Shown: positions 35,223-44,511, counted from the stretch's first letter. The stretch is 64,000 bases of DNA from Acidovorax radicis N35 (GCF_000204195.1 NZ_AFBG01000019.1:744001-808000); one strand, 5' to 3'. Numbers and translations: made by a program. Notes: a model not told the origin generated them from the sequence alone.

Positions 35223-35927
35223 ATGACATCCACCGCCACGGACTCTGCTACCTACAGCCCGGCATTCGACACCCTCTCCACACTGCTCCACACCCGCTAC
35301 AGCTGCCGCGCCTTTCTGCCCGAACCCCTGCCACGCGCGACCATCGAGCGCATCCTGGCCACAGCGCAGCGCACGGCCTCGTGGTGCAATGCGCAGCCCT
35401 GGCAGCTCACCATTGCCAGTGGCGCCACGCTGGAGCGCCTGCGCAGCGCACTGTCGGCCCACATGGCCACAGCGGCCCCTGCGCCCGACCTATCCTGGCC
35501 CCGCGAATACCGGGGGGTGTACCAGGAGCGGCGGCGCGAATGTGGCTGGGGCCTGTACGAAGCGCTGGGCATTGCCAAGGGCGACCGCGAGGCCTCGGCC
35601 CGCCAGGCGGCGCAGAACTTCACGATGTTCGGCGCACCGCATGTGGCCATCGTCACCAGCGACGAGGCGCTGGGCGTCTATGGTGCGGTGGACTGCGGCG
35701 CGTATGTGAGCAACTTCATGTTGGCCGCGCACAGCCTGGGCGTGGGCTCCATCGCACAGGCTGCGCTGGCCTCCTACCCCGGCGTGCTGCGCGACGTGCT
35801 GGGCATTGGCGAGGACCGCACCATCGTCTGCGGCATCTCGTTCGGCATGGCGGACCCGGAACATCCGGCCAACCATTTCCGCACCACGCGTGCCGATCCG
35901 GCGGGCAGCGTGGTGTGGCGGGACTGA
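35223..35927 (+). CDS. nitroreductase family protein
   Basis: A 234-residue FMN-dependent NAD(P)H oxidoreductase. RYSCRAFLPEPLPRATIERI and TASWCNAQPWQL are the N-terminal FMN-binding motifs; GAVDCGAYVSNFMLAAHSLGVG and GISFGMADPEHPANHFRT complete the fold. The start at 35223 lies 17 bases after the PHA protein stop. Substrate cannot be predicted. Confidence 0.9.
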   Translation: MTSTATDSATYSPAFDTLSTLLHTRYSCRAFLPEPLPRATIERILATAQRTASWCNAQPWQLTIASGATLERLRSALSAHMATAAPAPDLSWPREYRGVYQERRRECGWGLYEALGIAKGDREASARQAAQNFTMFGAPHVAIVTSDEALGVYGAVDCGAYVSNFMLAAHSLGVGSIAQAALASYPGVLRDVLGIGEDRTIVCGISFGMADPEHPANHFRTTRADPAGSVVWRD

Positions 35928-35938
35928 CCGAGCGGATA

Positions 35939-37000
35939 TCAGGCGGCAGCGCGCAACAAGGGGCTGCGCGTGCGCAGCACCCCGAACAGGTCCTTGGGGT
36001 CTGACAGTTCGGGAATCAGTTCCATGGGCTGGCCCATGCCCAACTCGGTGGCCGCGTCGCGCAGGAACCGCAGCGCAGAAAAGTCCTCCAGCGCAAAGCC
36101 CACGGAGTCGAACACCGTCACCGCCGCATCGCTGGCCCGGCCCGCACGCTGGCCCGCCAGCACCTCCCACAGCTCGGTCACGGCAAAGTCGGCCGGCAGT
36201 TGCTGGATGTCGCCTTCGATGCGCGTCTGCGGCGCGTATTCGACAAATACCTGCGCCTGGCGCAACACATCGGCATGCAGCTCCGTCTTGCCAGGGCAAT
36301 CGCCCCCCACTGCGTTGATGTGCATGCCCGGTGCCAGCATGTCGGGCGTGAGGATGGTGGCATTGGTCTTGTCCGCCGTCACCGTGGTCACGATGTCGGC
36401 GCCGCGCACGGCCTCGGCCGTGCTGGTGCAGACCACGGTGCGCAGGCCCGTGCCTTGCAGGTTGGCCTGCAGCTTGGCGGTGGCGGCCGGGTCGGTGTCA
36501 AACAGCCGCAGGGTGTCGATGCCCAGCAGGTGGTGGAAGGCCAGCGCCTGGAACTCGCTTTGGGCGCCGTTGCCGATCAGCCCCATGGTGCGAGCGCCGG
36601 GGCGGGCCAGAGCGCGGGCGGCCACGGCCGACATGGCGGCGGTGCGCAGGGCGGTGGTGAGTGTGAGCTCACTCAACAGCAGCGGCGCCCCCGTGGCCAC
36701 ATCGGCCAGCACGCCAAACGCCATCACCGTGGACAAGCCCCAGCGCGTGTTCTTGGGGTGGCCGTTGACGTACTTGAACGCATAGGTCTGGTCGTCGGCA
36801 ATGGGCATCAGCTCGATCACGCCGTCGCGCGAATGGCTGGCCACACGCGCCGATTTGTCGAAGGCGTTCCAGCGCAGGTAGTCGGCATGCAGGTAGTCGG
36901 CCATGCCGCGCAGGCAGGCCTCGACGCCCTTGCGTTGCACCAATGCGATGACATCGGGCGCACTGAGGTAAAGGGTGGAAAAGTGATTTTTGGAAGGCAT
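35939..37000 (-). CDS. ornithine cyclodeaminase family protein
   Basis: A 353-residue NAD-dependent enzyme of the ornithine cyclodeaminase/mu-crystallin family. Substrate-binding residues lie in GVIELMPIADDQTYAFKYVNGHP and the Rossmann fold begins GLIGNGAQSEFQALAF (about residues 142-157), with GDIVTTVTADKTNATI-like segments and AVGGDCPGKTELH. The start at 37000 follows GGAGACAAG; upstream frame to 37123 has no support. True ornithine cyclodeaminases make proline and ammonia; relatives act on other amino or imino acids, so the substrate is open. Convergent with the nitroreductase gene. Confidence 0.87.
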   Translation of the reverse strand: MPSKNHFSTLYLSAPDVIALVQRKGVEACLRGMADYLHADYLRWNAFDKSARVASHSRDGVIELMPIADDQTYAFKYVNGHPKNTRWGLSTVMAFGVLADVATGAPLLLSELTLTTALRTAAMSAVAARALARPGARTMGLIGNGAQSEFQALAFHHLLGIDTLRLFDTDPAATAKLQANLQGTGLRTVVCTSTAEAVRGADIVTTVTADKTNATILTPDMLAPGMHINAVGGDCPGKTELHADVLRQAQVFVEYAPQTRIEGDIQQLPADFAVTELWEVLAGQRAGRASDAAVTVFDSVGFALEDFSALRFLRDAATELGMGQPMELIPELSDPKDLFGVLRTRSPLLRAAA

Positions 37001-37212
37001 GGTGCTTGTCTCCGGGTGGGATAGAAGCAGTGTCCTGGAGCGTCGCAGCAATGGGAATCGCCCAAACTGCCGCATATTGCAGGCCGGTTTGCCGGTATGG
37101 CAGGGGAATTTGCCACTTTGCACAATAGCCGGCGCCCACGCCCTGGTGGCGTGGGCGCGCTATCCTCCCCCTACCGGGCGCAATCTATGCCCTTCCGACA
37201 ACATTCCGCACC

Positions 37213-38145
37213 ATGACGCCTTCGGACATCCTCATCAGCGAAGTCGGTCCACGCGACGGCCTGCAGTCCGTGAAGGCCACCATGCCCACTGCCGACAAGC
37301 TGCGCTGGATTGATGCGCTGGTGGCGGCCGGCCTGCGCGAGATCGAAGTCGGCTCGTTTGTCCCGGCGCGCCTGCTGCCCCAGATGGCCGATGTGGCCGA
37401 GGTGGTGCGCCATGCGCTGGCCCACCCCGGCGTCACCGTGATGGCGCTGGCGCCCAACCTGCGCGGCGCCGAGGCAGCCTTGGCGGCGGGTGTGCACAAG
37501 GTCACGCTGCCGGTGTCGGCCAGCGCCGCGCATTCGCTGGCCAATGTGCGCAAGACGCGCGAGGCCATGGTCGAGGAAGTGCGCGCCGTGGTCCACCTGC
37601 GCGATACACAGGCTCCCGCCATGCTGGTGGAGGTGGGGTTGTCCACGGCCTTTGGCTGCACGCTGCAGGGCGAAGTGCCCGAGGACGATGTGATCTGGCT
37701 CGCGGGCCTGTGCGCCGAGGCGGGCGCCGACGAGGTGGGGCTGTCCGACACCACCGGCATGGCCAACCCGGCGCAGGTGCGCCGCCTGTTCACGCGCCTG
37801 CGCGCCGAGCTGGGCACCCGGGCCGGGGCGGCCCACATGCACAACACGCGGGGCCTGGGGCTGGCCAATTGCCTGGCGGCCTACGACGTGGGGGTGCGCA
37901 CGTTCGATGCGTCTCTGGGCGGCCTGGGCGGCTGTCCCTATGCGCCGGGCGCATCGGGCAACGTGGTGACAGAAGACCTGGTGTTCATGTTCGAGGCCAT
38001 GGGCATTGGCACAGGCGTCGACCTGGAGCGCCTTATGGCCGCACGTGCGCCGCTGCAGGCGGGGCTGCCGGGCGAGCCGATCTATGGCATGACGCCAGAG
38101 GCGGGGTTGCCCAAAGGGTGGGCGCCCGGCGCAATGCGCCGTTGA
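37213..38145 (+). CDS. hydroxymethylglutaryl-CoA lyase family protein
   Basis: A 310-residue TIM-barrel lyase. The N-terminal EVGPRDGLQSVK holds the catalytic Arg/Asp; EIEVGSFVP, metal-binding AAHMHNTRGLGLAN and the Cys loop GGLGGCPYAPGASGN near the C-terminus are conserved. The family cleaves HMG-CoA to acetoacetate and acetyl-CoA, or related branched acids such as citramalyl-CoA. No leucine-degradation genes are nearby. A strong terminator follows at 38171. Divergent from the ornithine cyclodeaminase gene over 212 bases. Confidence 0.88.
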   Translation: MTPSDILISEVGPRDGLQSVKATMPTADKLRWIDALVAAGLREIEVGSFVPARLLPQMADVAEVVRHALAHPGVTVMALAPNLRGAEAALAAGVHKVTLPVSASAAHSLANVRKTREAMVEEVRAVVHLRDTQAPAMLVEVGLSTAFGCTLQGEVPEDDVIWLAGLCAEAGADEVGLSDTTGMANPAQVRRLFTRLRAELGTRAGAAHMHNTRGLGLANCLAAYDVGVRTFDASLGGLGGCPYAPGASGNVVTEDLVFMFEAMGIGTGVDLERLMAARAPLQAGLPGEPIYGMTPEAGLPKGWAPGAMRR

Positions 38146-38170
38146 AGCTGTTGTCCTGGAATGCAAAAAA

Positions 38171-38191
38171 GGCGACCTCGGTCGCCTTTTT
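38171..38191. terminator. rho-independent terminator, probably bidirectional
   Basis: GGCGAC-CTCG-GTCGCC (38171-38186) is a 6-bp stem with a tetraloop, followed by TTTTT and preceded by AAAAAA. It lies between the convergent HMG-CoA lyase-like and acyl-CoA-binding protein genes and can serve both. Confidence 0.85.
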
Positions 38192-38224
38192 GTCTTTCTG
38201 GCCAAGCGGCCAGACGCGTGGGTG

Positions 38225-38479
38225 TCAGCTCAGCGAGGTGATCAGGTCGATGTACTGCTGCTTGGCTGCATCGGCCTCGGTGCCCTTCAGGTTGTTCCAG
38301 GCGTCCCACTTGGCGCGGCCCACCATGTCGGAGAAGCTGGGCTTCTTCTCGGTGTTATCGCCAGTCGTGGCCTGCTTGTACAGCGCGTAGATCTTGAGCA
38401 GCGTGGCGTTGTCGGGGCGCTCGCTGAGGTTCTTGGAATTGGCCACAGCGGCTTCGAAGGTGGCGTTCAGGTCGGCCAT
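38225..38479 (-). CDS. acyl-CoA-binding protein
   Basis: An 84-residue soluble four-helix protein. ADLNATFEAAVANSKNLSER, LLKIYALYKQATTGD and WDAWNNLKGTEADAAKQQYI contain the conserved Tyr, Lys and Trp residues that bind the acyl-CoA headgroup and chain. CAAGGAG precedes the start. Such proteins are patchily present in bacteria; here it is divergent from an acyl-CoA-using wax ester synthase/DGAT gene, which suggests it supplies or buffers that enzyme's substrate. Confidence 0.93.
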   Translation of the reverse strand: MADLNATFEAAVANSKNLSERPDNATLLKIYALYKQATTGDNTEKKPSFSDMVGRAKWDAWNNLKGTEADAAKQQYIDLITSLS

Positions 38480-38728
38480 GTCGGTTGCTCCTTGGATGGA
38501 AATCGAAAGATGAGGAAGGGGGAGGGAAAGAACGGTGTTGGCAAGAGGTTGCTGCGTTGTATCTTACGGGCTGCGCGCCGCGCCAAGCGGTGCGATCCAT
38601 AGAGGCAAGCCCCCAAAAAACACGGCTTGTGCCAACCGGGATGAAGCCACGTGCTGGTTACTTGCCAGGAAACGGACGATTCATCCTTGTTTGCGCCAGT
38701 CCTTACAAACACAACAGGTGTACATCTG

Positions 38729-40363
38729 ATGGTGACCCGCATTCCAGCCCCCAGCGCCACCGCCCTCGAAGGCGCAGCCCCCACATCGCGCAAGGTGCGC
38801 GCCCAGGCCCCCGATGTGGCCCGCCGAGCCGCCCAGGCCCTGCCCCCGGCCGCCCGCAAGGCCGCCACCGTGGTGCAGAAGAACGTACGCCGTGCCGCCA
38901 CCGGCATGCTGGGCCTGTCGGGCGAGCGCATGAGCAAGGTCGATACCGCCTGGCTGCGCATGGACTCGCACAGCAATCTCATGATGATCAACGGGGTGTG
39001 GACCCTCTCGCCCGGCATCGGCTGGGACGCGCTGTGCGAACGCGTGCAGCAGCGCCTGCTGCAGTACCCGCGTTTTCGCCAGCGTGTGGTGGAAGACGCG
39101 GCGGGCGCCACTTGGGTGGAAGACCGCAACTTCGACATCGCTGCCCACGTGCTGCGGGAGAAGCTGCCCCACCAGAAAGGCCACAGCATGCAGCGCGCGC
39201 TGCAGGACCGTGTGGGCGAACTCGCCATGCAGCCGCTGGATGCGCGCCGCCCCCTGTGGCAGATGCACCTGATCGAAGACTTCGTGGGCGACGACGGTCA
39301 GCCGGGCAGTGCGCTCATCGTTCGCATCCACCACTGCATTGCGGATGGCATCGCGCTGATCTCGGTGACCATGTCGCTGGTCGATGGCGGCTCCGAGCCA
39401 CCCAAACGCAAGCCGCGCGCGGACAAAGAGGCCGCCACGGCCGAGGACTGGATCGCCGACGCACTCATCAAGCCCTTTACTGGCCTCACGGTGAAGGCGC
39501 TGGACCTGGCAGGCGATAGCGCGGCCAAGTCGCTGCAGATGCTGGGCGACCCAGAAAAAGCCATGCACCACGGGCTGACCGGCACCATGGACATGGCGCG
39601 CGTGGCCTACCAGCTGGTCAGCGATGCCGCAGCTCTCGCGCTGATGCCCGACGACTCGCCCACGCGCCTGAAGGGCCAGCCGGGCAGCGCAAAGCGCGTG
39701 GCGTGGTGCCCGCCCATTCCGCTGGAAGAGGTCAAGGCCATCGGCAAGGCGCTCAACTGCTCGATCAACGATGTGCTGCTGTCCTGCGTGGCAGGGGCCA
39801 TCGGCGGCTACCTGCGCAGCCAGGGCGACGATCCCACAGGCCAGGAGATCCGCGCCATGATCCCCGTCAACCTGCGTCCCATGGAAGAAGCCTGGAAGCT
39901 GGGCAACCGCTTCGGCCTGGTGCCCCTGGTGCTTCCCATCGGCATGGCCAACCCGGTGGAGCGGGTGTACGAGGTGCGCAAGCGCATGAACGCGCTCAAG
40001 GGCAGCACCCAGCCCATCCTGGCGTTTGCCATGCTGGCCGTGGCGGGCCTGATGATCAAACCCGCGCAGGACGCATTGCTCAACCTGTTTGGCCGCAAGA
40101 CCACGGCGGTGATGACCAACGTGCCCGGCCCCAAGGAGCAGCTCACGCTGTGCGGCTCGCGCGTCACGCAGTGCATGTTCTGGGTGCCGCAGTCGGGTGA
40201 CATCGGCCTCGGGGTCTCCATCCTGAGCTATGGCGGCGGCGTGCAATTTGGCGTGATCACCGACACCACCCTGTGCCCCGAGCCGCAGCGGATCATCGAT
40301 GCCTTTGCGCCCGAGTTCGACCAGCTGTCGCTGCTCACGCTGATGCTGCCGTGGGGCGAATGA
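38729..40363 (+). CDS. wax ester synthase/acyl-CoA:diacylglycerol acyltransferase
   Basis: A 544-residue WS/DGAT enzyme that esterifies fatty alcohols or diacylglycerol with acyl-CoA to make storage lipid. The catalytic HHCIADG (residues 201-207) is intact, and the C-terminal domain shows TNVPGP and WVPQSGDIGLGVSILSYGG. An Ala/Arg/Lys-rich segment of about 65 residues precedes the usual start of the family (SKVDTAWLRMDS). Start taken at 38729; the frame is open from 38651. Divergent from the acyl-CoA-binding protein gene over 249 bases in which I see no clear motif. Its stop overlaps the next start. Confidence 0.92.
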   Translation: MVTRIPAPSATALEGAAPTSRKVRAQAPDVARRAAQALPPAARKAATVVQKNVRRAATGMLGLSGERMSKVDTAWLRMDSHSNLMMINGVWTLSPGIGWDALCERVQQRLLQYPRFRQRVVEDAAGATWVEDRNFDIAAHVLREKLPHQKGHSMQRALQDRVGELAMQPLDARRPLWQMHLIEDFVGDDGQPGSALIVRIHHCIADGIALISVTMSLVDGGSEPPKRKPRADKEAATAEDWIADALIKPFTGLTVKALDLAGDSAAKSLQMLGDPEKAMHHGLTGTMDMARVAYQLVSDAAALALMPDDSPTRLKGQPGSAKRVAWCPPIPLEEVKAIGKALNCSINDVLLSCVAGAIGGYLRSQGDDPTGQEIRAMIPVNLRPMEEAWKLGNRFGLVPLVLPIGMANPVERVYEVRKRMNALKGSTQPILAFAMLAVAGLMIKPAQDALLNLFGRKTTAVMTNVPGPKEQLTLCGSRVTQCMFWVPQSGDIGLGVSILSYGGGVQFGVITDTTLCPEPQRIIDAFAPEFDQLSLLTLMLPWGE

Positions 40364-40989
40364 GGTGGCGATCAGCTGAGAACCCTGCGGCACTTCGCGG
40401 CCTGGTCGCCCCTGCGCGGCGATCTCTGGTGAAAAACACCGCCCTGCCGCTCGCGCTATGGACGGTGGGGGCCTGTGCGCAGGCGGCCGTGATCGAGGAG
40501 CATGCAGAGCGCCCGTATGCCGTGAATGCACACCCCTCCGAAACGCTGCGGCAGGCACTCAACGCAGCCACCCCCATCACCACGAACGGGCAGCGCTTTC
40601 ACGGCCACACCCGGTGGAATGTCCGCTGGACCTTCCGCTGGCAAAGCGAAGCATCAGGCCAGTGCCGCATCACGGAGGTCACTACACGTTTGCGCACCGA
40701 AGTGCAGTTGCCTGAGTTGCGGCGCGCCACCCCCTCCCAGCAGGCGGTGTTTGACCGATACGTGCCAGCCCTGTCACGCCACGAGCAAGGCCACGTGCAG
40801 TTCGGCCGCGACGCCGCCCGTGCCGTCGACCAAGGCATTGCACAACTTCCTGCCGCATCCAATTGCGCGGCGCTGGAGCGCCAGGCCAATGAGCTTGGCC
40901 ACCGTCTGCTGCGCGAGCATGCAGAGCGCGAGAAACAGTACGACCGCGACACGCGCCACGGCGCATCGCAAGGCGCCAAGCTGGAGTGA
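40360..40989 (+). CDS. DUF922 domain periplasmic protein (putative zinc protease)
   Basis: A 209-residue frame whose ATG overlaps the DGAT stop (ATGA). A GTG at 40429 would give a cleaner signal peptide (VKNTALPLALWTVGACAQA), so the start is uncertain; export is likely either way. The DUF922 features are WNVRWTFRW, the conserved Cys in QCRITEV and the zinc-protease-like HEQGHVQFGRDAA. Predicted Zn-dependent peptidase; substrate unknown. Whether it relates to lipid storage is not evident. Confidence 0.8.
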   Translation: MRWRSAENPAALRGLVAPARRSLVKNTALPLALWTVGACAQAAVIEEHAERPYAVNAHPSETLRQALNAATPITTNGQRFHGHTRWNVRWTFRWQSEASGQCRITEVTTRLRTEVQLPELRRATPSQQAVFDRYVPALSRHEQGHVQFGRDAARAVDQGIAQLPAASNCAALERQANELGHRLLREHAEREKQYDRDTRHGASQGAKLE

Positions 40990-41030
40990 GCCAGCCAAGA
41001 ACGAACTAACCAAGCAAGCAGGCTTGTGCG

Positions 41031-41888
41031 TTATCCCCGTACCGCACTGCGGAAAGCCGCCGACAGCGCTCCCAGCGCATCGCGCGGGCGGCCGTCCGTG
41101 ATGCGTGTGTGCAGCAGCACCGGCAGGCGCGGCAGCTCGGGCAAGCCCAGGCGCGTGCCGACCTCCACCGCCCCTAGCGGCAGCATGCGCGGCGCAAGCG
41201 CCGCCACGCCCAGCCCGGCCATCACCGCTGCAGTCACTGCGGCGATCCCCCCACCCACAAACACCTCGGCCCACGCGATGCCAGCCGCGTCGAGCGACCG
41301 CCCCGCCATCGCCCGCACACCGCAGGGCTCGGCCAGCGTGGCCAGCGGCAACGGCTCGCCCGCGCGGTGCTGCCAGCCGGGGGCCGCAAACCAGCCAAAC
41401 GGTTCCTCGGCCAGCAGCTCGCCGTCGCTGCGGCCCACATGCATGCGGGCCAGCACGGCATCGAGCTCACGCCGGTCGAAGGCCTGCAGCAGGTCGCCCG
41501 ACGACCCGATGCGGATCTCGATCAACAGCTGCGGGTCCTGCGCATTCATGCGGGCGATCAGCGCGGGCAGCTCGGGCCCGGCCACGTGGTCGCTGATGCC
41601 GATGGTCAGGCGCTGGCGGGCCTGGACGAAAGAGGTCAATGCGCGGTCGTGCACGGCCAGAAGCTCGCGGGCATGTTCGAGAAACGCCGCGCCCCGGGCC
41701 GACAGCTGCACGTGCCGCGGCGTGCGTTCGATCAGCCTGCAGCCCAGTCGGGCCTCCAGCCGCTGCAGCTTGAGGCTGACCGCAGCCTGCGCCGTGCCCA
41801 TGGCCTCGGCCGCGCGGGTGAAGCTGCCCAGCTCGGCGATGCGCACGAAGGCCTCGACGGCATCGAGGTCCAGGGATCGCTCAACCAT
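41031..41888 (-). CDS. LysR family transcriptional regulator
   Basis: A 285-residue regulator with an N-terminal helix-turn-helix (AFVRIAELGSFTRAAEAMGT, AQAAVSLKLQRLEARLG) and a LysR effector domain starting LTIGISDHVAGPELPALI. It is divergent from a tautomerase gene, with a perfect 8-bp inverted repeat at 41914-41938 between them. Probably regulates that gene; inducer unknown. Confidence 0.92.
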   Translation of the reverse strand: MVERSLDLDAVEAFVRIAELGSFTRAAEAMGTAQAAVSLKLQRLEARLGCRLIERTPRHVQLSARGAAFLEHARELLAVHDRALTSFVQARQRLTIGISDHVAGPELPALIARMNAQDPQLLIEIRIGSSGDLLQAFDRRELDAVLARMHVGRSDGELLAEEPFGWFAAPGWQHRAGEPLPLATLAEPCGVRAMAGRSLDAAGIAWAEVFVGGGIAAVTAAVMAGLGVAALAPRMLPLGAVEVGTRLGLPELPRLPVLLHTRITDGRPRDALGALSAAFRSAVRG

Positions 41889-41913
41889 TTGATTTCGAAA
41901 TTTCTGAAATAGG

Positions 41914-41938
41914 TATCCATAGCATATTCATATGGATA
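41914..41938. promoter_or_regulatory. candidate LysR operator
   Basis: TATCCATA-N9-TATGGATA, perfect arms, in the AT-rich divergent gap between the LysR gene (ends upstream at 41888) and the tautomerase gene (41986). A second, weaker dyad ATTTC-N9-GAAAT lies at 41892-41910. Two adjacent dyads are the usual LysR recognition/activation arrangement. Confidence 0.5.
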
Positions 41939-41985
41939 GCATTTCGCCAGCTTCTTCTTGTTTGTTGTTCACCAAGGACCCTGCG

Positions 41986-42375
41986 ATGCCCCTCATCCAC
42001 ATTGCCCTGCGCGCCGGCAAGCCCGTGGCCTACCGCCAAGCCATTTTCGACACGCTGTACCGCGCGATGCGCGAGACCTTCAACGTGCCCGAGGACGACC
42101 AGTTCATGACCATCACCGAGCACGACGCCGCGAACTTCCGCTACAGCCCCACCTACCTGGGCGTGGCGCGCAGCGACGATGTGGTGTTCATCCAGATCAC
42201 CGCCAACAACACGCGCGGGCTGGAGCAGAAGAAGGCGCTGTTCGCGCGCATCGCACAGTTGCTGGGCGAAAGCCCGGGCCTCCGGCCCGAAGACGTGTTC
42301 GTGAACATCGTGGAAGTGGCCAAGGAGAACTGGTCGTTCGGCCACGGCCTGGCGCAGTACGCGCAGCCTGCGTAG
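41986..42375 (+). CDS. tautomerase family protein
   Basis: A 129-residue protein of the tautomerase superfamily (Tautomerase_2 type). After removal of Met it begins with Pro, MPLIHIALRAGKP, the catalytic N-terminal proline. An AAGGA box at about 41974 sets this start; the longer frame from 41932 would hide the proline. EDDQFMTITEHDAANFRYSP, VVFIQITANNTR and EDVFVNIVEVAKENWSFGHG fit the family. Substrate unknown. Confidence 0.9.
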   Translation: MPLIHIALRAGKPVAYRQAIFDTLYRAMRETFNVPEDDQFMTITEHDAANFRYSPTYLGVARSDDVVFIQITANNTRGLEQKKALFARIAQLLGESPGLRPEDVFVNIVEVAKENWSFGHGLAQYAQPA

Positions 42376-42417
42376 CGCAGCACTCGGCACCCGCAGCGCA
42401 GGTGGGCGGCAAAGGCC

Positions 42418-43368
42418 TCAGGCCTCCGCCAGCGACGCGGACAGCTCCCACACCGCCTCGGCCATGGGCGACATTTCGGCGCGCTGGCGGTACAGACGGA
42501 TCTGCACCGGCAGGCTCCAGTCGCTGCCGCCCGCGGCCACCAGCGTGCCGGCCTTGAGTTCATCGGTGATCAGGCTTTCGGGCAGCCAGGCCACGCCACG
42601 GCCTTCGAGCGCCATAGTCTTGAGCAACACCGCATGGTGCGCGGTGAACACCACCGACACGCCCTGCGGCATGGCGGCGTCCGGCCCCTCGCTGAACAGA
42701 TGGCGCATGCGCGATCGCATGATGCGCCCCAGGCCCGAGGCCTCGCTGTAGGCCAGCACGGGCACCGCGTCCTGCTGCACGATGGCGTGCAGCGGGCGGC
42801 CCGGCGACTTGGGCATGGGCGCGCTCACCGGCAGCAGCACATCATCCGACAGGCGCAGCACCGGGTACTGCGCCTCGTCCAGCCGGCCCGGCACGTCCGG
42901 GTGGCCGTGGCACAGCACGAACTGCACGCGGCGCTGCAGCATCAGGTCCTCGCAGGCATGCGAGCTGTCGGACATGGTCTGGATGGGGCCCATCTGCAGC
43001 CGGGCTTCGATGCCCACCAGCCAGCGCGGAAAGAAGGTGAGCGACAGCACGTGCGTGGCCGCAAACCGCAGGCTGGCCGCGGCCACGTCGTGCGCGGCGC
43101 GGGCCTTGATGCGCGCAGCCTCCAGGTTGGCCAAGATGGCTTCGAGCAGCGGCAGGAACCGCTGGCCCGCCGGCGTGAGCGCCGCGGGGTGCGCGCTGCG
43201 GTCGAACAGCTCGACCCCCACCCAGTCCTCCAGCGCCCGGATGTGGCGGCTGAACGCGGGCTGGGCAATCGAGCGCGCCTCGGCCGCGCGCGAGAAATTG
43301 CCGGTCTCGGCCAGGGCCAGAAAGTCCTCCAGCCACTCCAGATCCAGCGGTCGGTTGCCAGGGCCCAT
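42418..43368 (-). CDS. LysR family transcriptional regulator
   Basis: A 316-residue regulator; helix-turn-helix LEDFLALAETGNFSRAAEAR and AFSRHIRALEDWVGVELFDR at residues 13-58, effector domain beyond about 95. It is divergent from the four-gene operon beginning at 43485, across 116 bases, and is its likely regulator. The gap contains T-rich and A-rich half sites but no clear perfect dyad. Confidence 0.92.
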   Translation of the reverse strand: MGPGNRPLDLEWLEDFLALAETGNFSRAAEARSIAQPAFSRHIRALEDWVGVELFDRSAHPAALTPAGQRFLPLLEAILANLEAARIKARAAHDVAAASLRFAATHVLSLTFFPRWLVGIEARLQMGPIQTMSDSSHACEDLMLQRRVQFVLCHGHPDVPGRLDEAQYPVLRLSDDVLLPVSAPMPKSPGRPLHAIVQQDAVPVLAYSEASGLGRIMRSRMRHLFSEGPDAAMPQGVSVVFTAHHAVLLKTMALEGRGVAWLPESLITDELKAGTLVAAGGSDWSLPVQIRLYRQRAEMSPMAEAVWELSASLAEA

Positions 43369-43484
43369 GGGTGCGTTCCCGCCTTGCGATAGTTGTATGC
43401 GATTGAAGTATTGGACCGCTGGCGCGCCACGGGAAATGATCCACCCCGTCGTTCACCAGCTTTCCCCTACGGAGACAAAAAAGC

Positions 43485-44432
43485 ATGCCTGCCATCTCGA
43501 ATTATCGCGGGATCATCCCCGCCATCTCGTGCCCCTTCACCCCTGACCACCGCATCGACGAGCCCGCGCTGCGCAAGCTCGCGTCCTGGCTGGCGGGCCA
43601 CGAAGGCGTGGTCGCCATCATGACCAACGGCCACACGGGCGAGGTCTTTTCGCTGACGCCGGCCGAGCGCGCCGAGGTCACCCGCATCGTGGCCGACGAG
43701 CTCAAGGGCCTGGCACGGCCTGTGCCGGTGATCTCCTCCATCGTCTGCGAGGGCCTGGCCGATGCGGCCGAGCATGCCCGCGCCGCCGTCGAGGCGGGCG
43801 CGGTGGCGCTCGACGTGATGCCCCCGCACCACTGGCTGCGCTTCGGTTTCACGCCCGGCCACGCGCTGCAGTACTTCGAGGCCATCCACAAGGCCGCACC
43901 CAGCGCCGACCTGATCTGCCACGTCTACCCCGCCTGGACGCGCGCCTCGTACTCGTCGCAGCTGCTGGCCGACCTGGCCCGGTTGCCCTATCTGCAGGCT
44001 TTCAAGGTGGGCCAGCGCGACATGAACAAGTACGCCCGCGACATCCAGGCGATCCGCGAGGCCGATGCGTCCAAGGCCATCCTGACCTGCCACGACGAGT
44101 ACCTGCTGGCCTCGATGGTGCAGGGCGTGGACGGCGCGCTGGTGGGCTTCGCCACCTTCATCCCGCAGCTCATCATCGATTTGTGGAACGCGGTGAAGGC
44201 CGGTGATTTGAAGAAGGCCATGGCCGTGCAGGCCGTCATCACGCCCCTGAAGGACGCGGTGTACGGCGGCGGCGAGCCCACCGGCGAGGCCCATGCCCGC
44301 ATGAAGGGCGGCATGTACCTGGCGGGCGTGCTGGACGACGCCACCGTGCGCCCGCCCACCGAGGCGCCCAACGCGAAGGAAGTCGAAGCCCTGCGCGCTG
44401 CGGTGAAGCAGGCGGGTCTGCTCAAGCGCTGA
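43485..44432 (+). CDS. dihydrodipicolinate synthase family aldolase/dehydratase
   Basis: A 315-residue class I aldolase-type barrel. The likely Schiff-base Lys is K174 in LQAFKVGQRD, the preceding Tyr lies in CHVYPAW, and the N-terminal GIIPAISCPFTPDHRID and TNGHTGEVFSLT follow the family. True DapA would have GTTGE; GHTGE and the operon context (Bug receptor, SDR, D-tartrate dehydratase) point to a keto-acid lyase or dehydratase acting on sugar acids. CGGAGA precedes the start. First gene of the operon, facing the LysR gene. Confidence 0.87.
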   Translation: MPAISNYRGIIPAISCPFTPDHRIDEPALRKLASWLAGHEGVVAIMTNGHTGEVFSLTPAERAEVTRIVADELKGLARPVPVISSIVCEGLADAAEHARAAVEAGAVALDVMPPHHWLRFGFTPGHALQYFEAIHKAAPSADLICHVYPAWTRASYSSQLLADLARLPYLQAFKVGQRDMNKYARDIQAIREADASKAILTCHDEYLLASMVQGVDGALVGFATFIPQLIIDLWNAVKAGDLKKAMAVQAVITPLKDAVYGGGEPTGEAHARMKGGMYLAGVLDDATVRPPTEAPNAKEVEALRAAVKQAGLLKR

Positions 44433-44511
44433 GTGATGGATGTGAGCGGGGTATCTCAAGTCAATCCCCCGCGTTGGTAGTTCTCGAACAAAAAAACGGA
44501 GACAAGACACC

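Noticed and set aside
38681..40558. 625-codon antisense frame over the DGAT gene
   Set aside because: Plus-strand frame carries the HHCIADG catalytic motif; antisense product has shadow composition.
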